From Nocardiopsis sp. CNT312 (GTDB lineage Bacteria > Actinomycetota > Actinomycetes > Streptosporangiales > Streptosporangiaceae), in the NCBI RefSeq assembly GCF_000515115.1, contig NZ_KI911536.1, positions 79,836 to 133,011 on the forward strand: a DNA stretch of 53,176 nucleotides, written 5' to 3'. The notes under the pieces were generated by a model. The model did not search any database and was not told where the DNA came from. It worked only from the letters and a program-made list of their open reading frames with translations. Positions 40,003 through 47,204 of this stretch are shown here, piece after piece. Within the stretch, counting starts at the first letter, position 1, and every line of letters begins with the position of its first letter. The position numbers and the translations under genes were made by a program.

Positions 40003-41388
40003 ATGCTGGAGACGATGACGACCTGGAATCCCCCGCCCGCCCGGGAGTCCCTGCCGCCGTGGCTCGCCGTTCCACGCTGGCTCCTGCTCCCTCTGGCAGT
40101 CCTCCCGTTCTGGGCCTGGGCGCTCTGGGCGGCCCGCGACGGTGCACTCGTGTCCGTCCTCCTGGCCGGAGGGCTGGCCCTCGCCCTCATGAGCTTCCTG
40201 GCCGTTCTGGTCAACCAGCGCGAACGCCGTATCGCCGCGCTCGAACGGGCCGTGGAAGAGCAGCGTGCGGACACCGCCGCCCTGGCCGAGCGCCACCTGC
40301 CCGACCTCGTTGAGCGACTGCGCTCGGGGGATTCCGCAGAGACGGCCCTGTCCCGGCACACCCTGCCCGAGGACCCGATCCACCAGGACCTGCTGAGCGC
40401 TGTCGCCACCGAGATCGCCACCGCCGAGCGCCGCCGCACCGCCGCGATGCTCGCCTGCGCCACCGCCGCCGGCCGGGTCCAGGCCATGTCCACCGCTATG
40501 CTCGCCGACCTGCGCCGCATGCAGGACCGCTACGGCGACGGCACCGACGGCGGCGTCCTCGGCGACCTCATGCAGCTCGACCACAGCATCGCCCAGACCG
40601 GCCGTGTCGCCGACAGTATCGCCGTCCTGACCGGGGCCCGCTCCGGCCGCAGGTGGAGCCGGGCCATCAGGGTGGAGAGCCTGCTCCGCGGCGCCATGTC
40701 CCGGATCGGTTCCTACCAGCGCGTGCGCACCCACGAGGCCACCGGCCTGGCCGTCGCCGGGTTCGCCGCGGAGGGCGTCATCCACGCCCTGGCCGAACTG
40801 CTGGACAACGCGGCCAAGTTCTCCCCGCCCACCACCGAGGTCCACGTCCACGTGGAGGAGGTCCAGGCCGGGATCGCCGTCATGATCGAGGACGCCGGCC
40901 TGGTGATGGGCGACGAGGCGCTCAGACGCGCCCGCGCGGCCGTCGACGACAGCCTCGACATCACCTCGATCTCGGGCACCCGCCTGGGCCTGTCCGTGGT
41001 GGGCCACATCGCCCGCCGCTACGACCTGTCGGTCTCCTTCCGCACCTCCTCGCGGGGCGGAACGGCCGTGGTCCTGCTCATCCCCAGGAAGCTGGTCAAA
41101 TCCCTCTCCGAGGAGTCGGCCCTTACCGAACACCCGGCCGAACCCCCCGCAGGCGACGAGGAACCGTTCGCCGGGCACCGGAGCCGAGCAGCCGCGGAGC
41201 CGCCCACCGGCGACTCCGTCAAGGGCCTGCCCGTCCGCCGCCGAGGCCACACCCTGGCCGAGGCCGGACCCGGCCCTGAGCGCTCCGCCCCCAAAGCCAA
41301 GACACCCACCCAGTCCACCGGGGGCTTCCGCGCCTTCCGCACCGCGGTGCGCGGACAGGCCCCGGACGCAACACCGAAGGACGTGTGA
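40003..41388 (+). CDS. Conservon sensor-kinase-like protein (CvnA type)
   Basis: A 461-residue membrane protein. Two closely spaced helices (~20-65, WLLLPLAVLPFWAWALW and LLAGGLALALMSFLAVL) precede a cytoplasmic region that resembles nitrate-sensor-like conservon kinases. The ATP-binding part has an N box ELLDNAAKFSPP (about 267) and a G2-like SGTRLGLSVVGHIA, but no typical His phospho-acceptor box. The tail (~370-461) is Pro/Glu-rich. It heads a cvnABCD-P450-P450 operon; in Streptomyces such products form a membrane complex likened to eukaryotic GPCR/G-protein systems. The start is uncertain: ATG 40003 or 40015. Its stop TGATG overlaps the next ATG. Confidence 0.88.
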   Translation: MLETMTTWNPPPARESLPPWLAVPRWLLLPLAVLPFWAWALWAARDGALVSVLLAGGLALALMSFLAVLVNQRERRIAALERAVEEQRADTAALAERHLPDLVERLRSGDSAETALSRHTLPEDPIHQDLLSAVATEIATAERRRTAAMLACATAAGRVQAMSTAMLADLRRMQDRYGDGTDGGVLGDLMQLDHSIAQTGRVADSIAVLTGARSGRRWSRAIRVESLLRGAMSRIGSYQRVRTHEATGLAVAGFAAEGVIHALAELLDNAAKFSPPTTEVHVHVEEVQAGIAVMIEDAGLVMGDEALRRARAAVDDSLDITSISGTRLGLSVVGHIARRYDLSVSFRTSSRGGTAVVLLIPRKLVKSLSEESALTEHPAEPPAGDEEPFAGHRSRAAAEPPTGDSVKGLPVRRRGHTLAEAGPGPERSAPKAKTPTQSTGGFRAFRTAVRGQAPDATPKDV

Positions 41389-41792
41389 TGGACCTCGAAA
41401 AGTTGACCTGGCTCATCGAAGGCCTTCTCGACCGCACCCCGGGCGCCAAGCACGCACTCGTGCTCTCCCGCGACGGCCTCAAGCTCTGCCACAGCGCCGC
41501 GCTCGACACCGACAAGGCCGACCACCTCGCCGCGATCGCCGCCGGACTCCAGAGCCTCGTGCACGGCGCCTCCGTCGAGTTCGGCTCCGGTGACGGCGGT
41601 GTCCGCCAGGCCATGGCCGAGTTCTACGGCGGCCTGCTCTTCATCGTCGAGGCCGGCCACGGCACCCACCTGGCCGTCATCGCCGCCGAGGACGCCGACC
41701 CCGGCCTGCTCGGTCACAACATGCACGAACTCGTCGAGCAGATGGGGGAGCATCTCACCACCCCGCTGCGCGCCGCACACGGCTCCTCATGA
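41388..41792 (+). CDS. Roadblock/LC7 domain protein (CvnB type)
   Basis: A 134-residue roadblock/LC7 protein: LTWLIEGLLDRTPGAKHALV, LSRDGLKLCHSA, DHLAAIAAGLQSLVHGAS and LFIVEAGHGTHLAVIAAEDA follow the family fold. MglB-like proteins act as GTPase-activating or platform proteins; in conservons CvnB works with the GTPase CvnD. Start ATG 41388 overlaps the kinase stop, and its own stop overlaps the next ATG (ATGA), so the operon is tightly coupled. Confidence 0.95.
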   Translation: MDLEKLTWLIEGLLDRTPGAKHALVLSRDGLKLCHSAALDTDKADHLAAIAAGLQSLVHGASVEFGSGDGGVRQAMAEFYGGLLFIVEAGHGTHLAVIAAEDADPGLLGHNMHELVEQMGEHLTTPLRAAHGSS

Positions 41793-42148
41793 GCCGATCC
41801 CACCGCGATGAGAGCCCCGACCGGCTCTACGTCATCACCTCGGGTCGCAGTTCGGCCCCCGACGACGCCCTCGACTCCGTCGCCCTCATCGTCGCCGAGA
41901 ACGCCCCCACCGCGGGGATGCAGTCCGAGCACGCGCGCATCCTGCGCTTATGCCGCGGGCCGACAGCGCTCGTGGAGATCGCCGCGCACCTGGAGCTGCC
42001 CCTGGCGATCACGCGCATCCTCGTCACGGACCTCCTCGACGGCGGCCACGCCACCGCCCGCCACCCCCGGAGCGCGCCCCGCAGAGCGCGCCCGACCACC
42101 TCACCGGACGTGTTGGAGAAGGTGCTCCTTGCACTCCAGAACCTGTGA
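41789..42148 (+). CDS. DUF742 protein (CvnC type)
   Basis: A 119-residue DUF742 protein, the third conservon component. DRLYVITSGRS, the winged-helix-like core SEHARILRLCRGPTALVEIA and HLELPLAITRILVTDLLDGG, and a C-terminal DVLEKVLLALQNL are all standard. Its biochemical role is unknown; the fold suggests nucleic-acid or protein binding. It overlaps both neighbours. Confidence 0.95.
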   Translation: MSRSHRDESPDRLYVITSGRSSAPDDALDSVALIVAENAPTAGMQSEHARILRLCRGPTALVEIAAHLELPLAITRILVTDLLDGGHATARHPRSAPRRARPTTSPDVLEKVLLALQNL

Positions 42149-42743
42149 CGCCGCCGACGCCCCCACCCCGGGGTCCCCCCTTCCGGGCACCGTCGAACAC
42201 GCCCTGAAGATCGCCGTGGTGGGCGGCTTCGGCGTCGGTAAGACCACCTTGGTGCGCTCGGTCAGCGAGATCCGCCCCCTCACCACTGAGGAGACGATGA
42301 CCGAGGCCGCCGCGAACGTCGACGACGTGCGCGGGGTCGAGGGCAAGCGCACCACCACCATCGCCTTCGACTTCGGCCGGATCACGCTGGACGCCACCTC
42401 CGTGCTGTACCTGTTCGGCGCCCCCGGCCAGCAGCGCTTCTGGTTCCTGTGGGACCGGGTCCTCGCCGGCTCCCTCGGCGCCGTCGTCCTCGTCGACACC
42501 CGCCGTCTGGAGGACTCCTGGTACGCCATCGACCGCCTCGAAGCGCAGAAGACGCCGTTCATCGTCGCCCACAACGACTTCGGTGACGCCGAACACACCC
42601 TCGACGACATCCGCGCCGCGCTCGACCTCGACCCCGCGGTCCCCCTGATCCGGTGCGACGCGCGCGAACGCGACTCCGCGCGCCAGGTCCTCGTCACCCT
42701 CGTCCAACACGTCCGATCCCTTGTCTCAGGAGACCCGCGGTGA
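42129..42743 (+). CDS. Conservon GTP/ATP-binding protein (CvnD type)
   Basis: A 204-residue small GTPase-like protein. Walker A is VVGGFGVGKTTLV (about 29-41), switch region TTTIAFDFGRITLD, and G3 YLFGAPGQQRFWFLWD, as in other CvnD. G4 is altered: VAHNDFGD stands where NKxD would be. No ATG or GTG exists before the Walker A in this frame. The TTG at 42129, with GGAGAAGG six bases upstream, is the likely start, inside the end of the DUF742 gene. Its TGA overlaps the next GTG. Confidence 0.9.
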   Translation: MHSRTCDAADAPTPGSPLPGTVEHALKIAVVGGFGVGKTTLVRSVSEIRPLTTEETMTEAAANVDDVRGVEGKRTTTIAFDFGRITLDATSVLYLFGAPGQQRFWFLWDRVLAGSLGAVVLVDTRRLEDSWYAIDRLEAQKTPFIVAHNDFGDAEHTLDDIRAALDLDPAVPLIRCDARERDSARQVLVTLVQHVRSLVSGDPR

Positions 42744-43963
42744 ACGTTGACACCGGCAACCCCGTCCGCCTGTACGGCTCCGGGCTCGAAGACCCCTCCG
42801 CCCTCTACCGGTCCATGCGCGAGGAGCACGGGCCCGTGGTGCCGGTCCTGCTGGAGGGGGACGTCCCCGCCTGGTTGGTCATCGGCTACCGCGAACTCCA
42901 CCACGTGCTGAGCACCCCCTCGGTGTTCGCGCGCGACCCGCGCCGCTGGAACGCCTGGGACCGGGTCCCCGAGAACTGGCCGCTGCTGCCGGTCCTGGTG
43001 CCGCTGCCCAACCTGCTCTCGGCCGAGGGCGAGGACCACCGCCGCCGTGCCAAGGCCGTCAACGACGCGCTGAACGGTGCCGACCCCCACGAACTGCGGA
43101 CGGTCACCGCCCGCATCGCCGACCGGCTCATCGACGGCTTCTGCGGCTCCGGCGGTGCCGACCTGCGCACCCAGTACGCCGAGCGCCTGCCCTCCCTGCT
43201 GCTGTGCTGGATGTACGGCCTCGACGACGATCGGGGCGAGGACATCGCCAGCGCTCTGACCACGGTCTTCAACGCGGGGCCCGAATCTGTGGAGGCCCAC
43301 GGCAGGATCGCCGCGGCCTTCGGCGGGCTGATTGCCGAGCGCCGTGAGCGGCCCGGACCGGACGTGGTGTCCCGGCTGATCGTCCACCCGGCCGGCTACG
43401 GCGACGAGGACCTGGTCGCCGAGCTCGTGGCCATCCTGGGCGGAGCCCACCAGACCACCACCGAGTGGATCGGCAACGCCCTGAGGCTGATGCTCACCGA
43501 CGACCGCTTCTCCGCGTCGCTGTCCGGGGCGCGCAGCAGCGTGCGCGAGGCCCTGGTGGAGGTTCTGTGGGAGGACTCGCCCTCCCAGATGAACGCGGGC
43601 CGCTTCGCCGCCCACGACGTGGAACTGGCGGACCGCATCATCCGGGAGGGGGACCTGCTGCTGCTCGGCTTCGCCGCGGCCAACCAGGACCCGTGGCTGA
43701 ACCCGCCCGGCCGCTCCGCCGCCGTCGGCACCAACCACGCCCACCTGTCCTTCTCCCACGGTGAGCACGGGTGCCCCCATGCCGCGCGCGGCCTGGCCGA
43801 GGTCATGGCCGTCACCGCGGTCGAGGTCCTCCTCGACCGCCTGCCAGACCTCGAACTGGCGATCCCCGCCGAGGAGGTCCAGTGGCGTCCCTCGCCCTGG
43901 GTCCGCGGCGTGCTCTCCCTGCCCGCGACCTTCACCCCCACCACACCGCACGCGGTGCTCTGA
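42740..43963 (+). CDS. Cytochrome P450 lacking the EXXR motif (CYP157-like)
   Basis: A 407-residue P450. The heme ligand is Cys345 in FSHGEHGCPHAAR, and the I-helix reads ILGGAHQTTTEW. The K-helix EXXR, nearly universal in P450s, reads E274-V-L-W277 (ALVEVLWEDSPSQ). CYP157 enzymes of Streptomyces conservons are known to lack EXXR (for example EQSLW in CYP157C1) and to pair with CYP154; this gene has the same motif change and the same position. The missing Arg belongs to the ERR triad that stabilises the fold around heme. The substrate is unknown. GTG 42740 overlaps the GTPase stop. Confidence 0.93.
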   Translation: MNVDTGNPVRLYGSGLEDPSALYRSMREEHGPVVPVLLEGDVPAWLVIGYRELHHVLSTPSVFARDPRRWNAWDRVPENWPLLPVLVPLPNLLSAEGEDHRRRAKAVNDALNGADPHELRTVTARIADRLIDGFCGSGGADLRTQYAERLPSLLLCWMYGLDDDRGEDIASALTTVFNAGPESVEAHGRIAAAFGGLIAERRERPGPDVVSRLIVHPAGYGDEDLVAELVAILGGAHQTTTEWIGNALRLMLTDDRFSASLSGARSSVREALVEVLWEDSPSQMNAGRFAAHDVELADRIIREGDLLLLGFAAANQDPWLNPPGRSAAVGTNHAHLSFSHGEHGCPHAARGLAEVMAVTAVEVLLDRLPDLELAIPAEEVQWRPSPWVRGVLSLPATFTPTTPHAVL

Positions 43964-44018
43964 AGACCCCCGCTACCCCGCACCAGGACAGTCACCACGC
44001 CCCCACAAGGAGAGAACC

Positions 44019-45260
44019 ATGTCCTGCCCCATGCACGCCGCCGACGGGGTACCCCTCGTCCACGCCGTACCCGACGACGTCCAGGCCGATCGCGAGCGCC
44101 TCTACCAGGAGGGGCCGGTCACCCGGATCGAGCTGCCCGGCGGGGTCCGGGCGTGGGCCACCACCCACCACGAGGTCAGCAAGGCCGCCCTCAACGACCC
44201 CCGCTTCGCCAAGAGCGTCGACCACTGGGCCGACTACCAGAACGGCACGGTGGACGAGGGGTGGCCGCTGCTGGGCACCATCCCCCGGGACAACACCAAC
44301 ATGCTGGCCCTGGACGGGCCCGCCCACCGGCGCATGCGCCAGCTCACCTCCAGCCCGTTCTCCGCGCGCCGGGTGGAGCGGCTGCGCCCCGACATCGAAC
44401 GCGTGACCGCCGCGGCGCTCGACGCCCTGGAGCCGAGGGCGGGCGAGGTCCTGGACCTGCGCAGGGAGTTCACCTTCCGGGTGCCGATGTCGGTCATCGG
44501 GCTGCTGTACGGCGTGGAGGAGTCCGAGTACTCCCAGCTCGGAGAGATGTACGGCAAGCTCTTCTCCGGTACCGGAGAGCAGGGCGAGCACCTCCAGATC
44601 TACGCGCAGCTGTTCCAGTTCTTCTCCGAGATGGTCGCCCGCAAGCGCGCCCAGCCCGGGGACGACTTCACCACCGACCTGCTCAAGGAGGGGGAGGAGG
44701 GCGACGGCCTCAGCGACGAGGAGGTCGTGATCACGCTGCTCACCGTGGTGGCCGCCGGGCACGAGACCACGGTCAACCTCCTCAACAACGCGGTCCGCGC
44801 CCTGCTCGCCCACCCCGAGCAGTTCGACCTGCTCAAGAAGGGGGAGATCACCTGGGACGCGGTGATCGAGGAGGTCCTGCGCTACGACCCGCCCAACAAC
44901 ATCTTCATGTTCCGCTTCGCCACCGAGGACGTGGAGCTGGGCGGGCAGACCATCCGCAAGGGCGAGGCGCTGGCCACCCACTACGGTGCGGCCAGCCGCG
45001 ACCGCGCCGAGTTCGGTGAGGAGCCGCACCCCTCGGTGTTCGACCCCGGCCGTACCCAGGGGCGGCACATCACCTTCGGTTACGGGCCGCACATCTGTCC
45101 GGGGGCGCCGCTGTCGCGTCTGGAGGCCCGGATCGTGCTGCCCATGCTCTTCGAGCGCTTCCCCGGTCTGGAACTGGCGGTCCCGGACGAGGACCTGCGG
45201 GTCGAGTCGGCCCTGTCGGTGACCAGCCTCGCCGAGTTCCCCGTCCGCCTGCGTCCGTAG
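44019..45260 (+). CDS. Cytochrome P450 (CYP154-like)
   Basis: A 413-residue class I P450 with all canonical parts: I-helix AGHETT (246-251), K-helix EEVLRYDPP (EXXR intact), and heme loop FGYGPHICPGAPLSR with Cys360. The N-terminus (MSCPMHAADG, then Cys-containing start), the absence of a membrane anchor and its place beside a CYP157-like gene in a conservon point to CYP154. CYP154 enzymes hydroxylate macrolides, steroids or polyketides in vitro. No ferredoxin gene follows, so redox partners come from elsewhere. AAGGAG lies eight bases before the ATG. It is the last gene of the operon and is followed by a hairpin. Confidence 0.95.
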   Translation: MSCPMHAADGVPLVHAVPDDVQADRERLYQEGPVTRIELPGGVRAWATTHHEVSKAALNDPRFAKSVDHWADYQNGTVDEGWPLLGTIPRDNTNMLALDGPAHRRMRQLTSSPFSARRVERLRPDIERVTAAALDALEPRAGEVLDLRREFTFRVPMSVIGLLYGVEESEYSQLGEMYGKLFSGTGEQGEHLQIYAQLFQFFSEMVARKRAQPGDDFTTDLLKEGEEGDGLSDEEVVITLLTVVAAGHETTVNLLNNAVRALLAHPEQFDLLKKGEITWDAVIEEVLRYDPPNNIFMFRFATEDVELGGQTIRKGEALATHYGAASRDRAEFGEEPHPSVFDPGRTQGRHITFGYGPHICPGAPLSRLEARIVLPMLFERFPGLELAVPDEDLRVESALSVTSLAEFPVRLRP

Positions 45261-45267
45261 CGGACCC

Positions 45268-45301
45268 GGCCCCGGCCGCACACCCCCCGGCGGCCGGGGC
45301 C
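45268..45301 (+). terminator. Terminator of the conservon operon
   Basis: An 11-bp perfect stem (45268-45278 with 45291-45301) with a 12-nt loop, starting eight bases after the second P450 stop. Confidence 0.8.
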
Positions 45302-45461
45302 GCCTCACCCGGGCGCGCTACCCGGGGTGACGGACTCCGTCCTTTCCGTTCCCGCGGGTGGGTTTCCCGTGGTGTACGCCGAGGAATGAAGCCACCGAAT
45401 GGTTCATAAGGTCACGAACTTCGCATAAGAAGCATGCGTGCCCCTGGTGGGGGAGGACTCC

Positions 45462-46178
45462 GTGCACCCGACACACCTGCTCGCCGCCGCGCTCCTGGCG
45501 GCGTCGGCCTCGGCCGCCGCCGAGGAGGAGGCCGCGCGCGACTACGCCGAGGCACTCACCGCCACGAGCGCCCCCGACCGGATGGCGGAAGGGTGGACGA
45601 GCGCCGCCGACGGCTCCACCGCCCACACCTACCTCCGCCACCGCACCTACGTCGCCCGGGCCTGGGCCGACGGGGGCCGCCCCCTGGCCGACGAGACCGC
45701 CGAACCCGTGCCCGACGGGGTCCGGGTCTGCCGCGACGCCCCGCCCGCCGACGGGAACCGCTGCGCCGACCTCACCGGCCTCGCCTACGAGGACGGACTC
45801 GTGTCCGACTTCCGTGTCGACGGCCTCGACCCCGGCCCCTACCTCGTCGAGGGCGGCACGGACCCGGCCTCCTCCGCGGGGACCCAGGCGACGCTCCTCA
45901 CCGCCTACCGCAGCGTCACCGGCCCCGTCCTGGTGGTCGTCCTGGGGATCTCCACCAAGGAGAGCGTGGACCTCGACCTGTCCGGGGCCGTCTACCGGAA
46001 CCCGGGCGACGACGAGGTGCGCGCGCGGGCCGCCGGAGGCGAGCGCGAACTCGACGCCGGCGACGACACCCAGGCCGCCCTGTACTTTCGCGACGTCGAC
46101 CTCGGCGGGGAGGTCACGCTCACCGGATGCCTGGAGGAGTGCTCCGCCTTCGTCGACCTCACCGTTCCGGTCCCCTGA
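45462..46178 (+). CDS. Secreted hypothetical protein
   Basis: A 238-residue protein with a likely signal peptide (VHPTHLLAAALLAASASAAA, cleavage near residue 20). The mature part is acidic, all-beta-like and contains four cysteines as CRDAPPADGNRC (about 91-102) and GCLEEC (about 222-227), probably two disulfides. LLTAYRSVTGPVLVVVLGIS is the only hydrophobic stretch inside. I do not recognise a family. GTG 45462 has GGGGGAGG seven bases upstream and is preferred to a GTG eight codons earlier. It stands alone between the conservon and degraded DNA. Confidence 0.7.
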   Translation: MHPTHLLAAALLAASASAAAEEEAARDYAEALTATSAPDRMAEGWTSAADGSTAHTYLRHRTYVARAWADGGRPLADETAEPVPDGVRVCRDAPPADGNRCADLTGLAYEDGLVSDFRVDGLDPGPYLVEGGTDPASSAGTQATLLTAYRSVTGPVLVVVLGISTKESVDLDLSGAVYRNPGDDEVRARAAGGERELDAGDDTQAALYFRDVDLGGEVTLTGCLEECSAFVDLTVPVP

Positions 46179-46768
46179 CACCGGCCGGGCCGAAAAGAGT
46201 GCTCATTCCCCGGCCCGGATCGCCCATGCGCACACGGTGTGTCCGCTAGCGGACACGTTCCGTCCGCGGATCGCCGCCCCCGCGGCGGCCGGGATTGCCA
46301 GAGTGGGGGCCATGCCCTCGCGACGCCCCCTGCCCCCGGCACTGTGCCTGTGGTGTGCCGCGGCCGTGCTGGCCGCCGCCCTGGACCACCCGCCCCTCCC
46401 CGGGCCGCTCCCGCACCCTCCCGAGGTCCGCGCCCCGGCGCGCGCGTGCGGGGGAGTGCCCCGGCCCGCCCGCCGAGGGCGGTGCCCCCGCAGGCGCACG
46501 GCACCCCACCCGCACCGCCGGTACCGCTGAGGCTGCTCCCGGCCCACAAGCCCGCCCCCGCAGCGGTTCTGTTGGTACGCGGGGTGGATTCTGGAAGGAT
46601 GTCCGGCACGCCCCTCCCACCTCCGAGGGAGCCACCGACGACGTCCACACCGACCTGTGCGAGCCCGAGCGCATCCTGGACGAGGCCCGCCAGCGGGGAC
46701 GGCTACGGCGCCGTCGGCCGCAAGCCCTGACGCAAGCGGTGCCGGGCCGGGCCCGTACCGTGGGGTCC
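46179..46768. other. Degraded intergenic region
   Basis: 590 bp with no gene I can support. A 72-codon frame from ATG 46312 to 46530 starts with a signal-like stretch (MPSRRPLPPALCLWCAAAVL) but soon becomes an Arg/Pro-rich run typical of chance frames. The one clear element is the palindrome at 46239-46256. Confidence 0.5.
46239..46256. promoter_or_regulatory. Perfect 18-bp palindrome, likely TetR-type operator
   Basis: GTGTCCGCTAGCGGACAC is fully palindromic. Its size and CCGCTAGCGG core suit a TetR-family operator that would control a drug exporter. No regulator gene is nearby, but scraps of an ABC exporter follow. Confidence 0.5.
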
Positions 46769-47100
46769 ATGCCGGTCCACCCACGCCCGCCCCGGGACGC
46801 CTCCGCCGGGGATCCGGCCGTCCGCTTCGAGGGCGCCGTGCGCCGCTACGGCCCCCTCCACGCCGTCGGCCCGATCGACCTGGCCGTCCGGCCCGGGACG
46901 TGCACCGCTCTCACCGGCCCCACCGTCCGCGAGCACCTGGAGCTCACCGCCGACGTGCTGGCGCTGCTGCGCCGACACCGCAGACCGCCAGGGACCGGGG
47001 ACACGGCGTTCGCCGTCTGCGCCGCCCTGTCCACCGCCGTCCTGATCCTCCCGCCGCTGGTCGCCTGCACCGGTGCTCCGACTCCGCGCCCGGCGCGTCC
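46769..47100 (+). pseudogene. Ruin of an ABC-2 type exporter (ATPase and permease pieces)
   Basis: From ATG 46769 (TACCGT box seven bases earlier, leaderless type) the frame begins like a drug-exporter ATPase: AVRFEGAVRRYGPLHAVGPI, then CTALTGP, the lead-in to Walker A. The Walker A itself and all following motifs are missing. The frame jumps to TVREHLELTADVLALL, a segment normally found some 50 residues later, then to a hydrophobic piece (FAVCAALSTAVLILPPLVAC) typical of a permease helix. I infer internal deletions that fused fragments of two genes. Confidence 0.6.
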
Positions 47101-47114
47101 GGTGACACTGCGTC

Positions 47115-47144
47115 TTGTTGGGGCGTCTCACTTGCGTCTACGAT
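47115..47144 (+). promoter_or_regulatory. Promoter candidate for the pseudokinase gene
   Basis: TTGTTG (47115-47120) and TACGAT (47139-47144) are separated by 18 bp, in a locally less GC-rich stretch 60 bp before the ATG. Confidence 0.4.
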
Positions 47145-47204
47145 CGAACTCCCCGGTAACCCACGCCCGCACCTTTCATGTTCTAGGGAAGAACCGCCTC
47201 CGCC

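Noticed and set aside
46312..46530. 72-codon ORF with a signal-like start
   Set aside because: Beyond the first 25 residues it is an Arg/Pro/His-rich run typical of chance frames in GC-rich DNA, and no ribosome-binding site is present.
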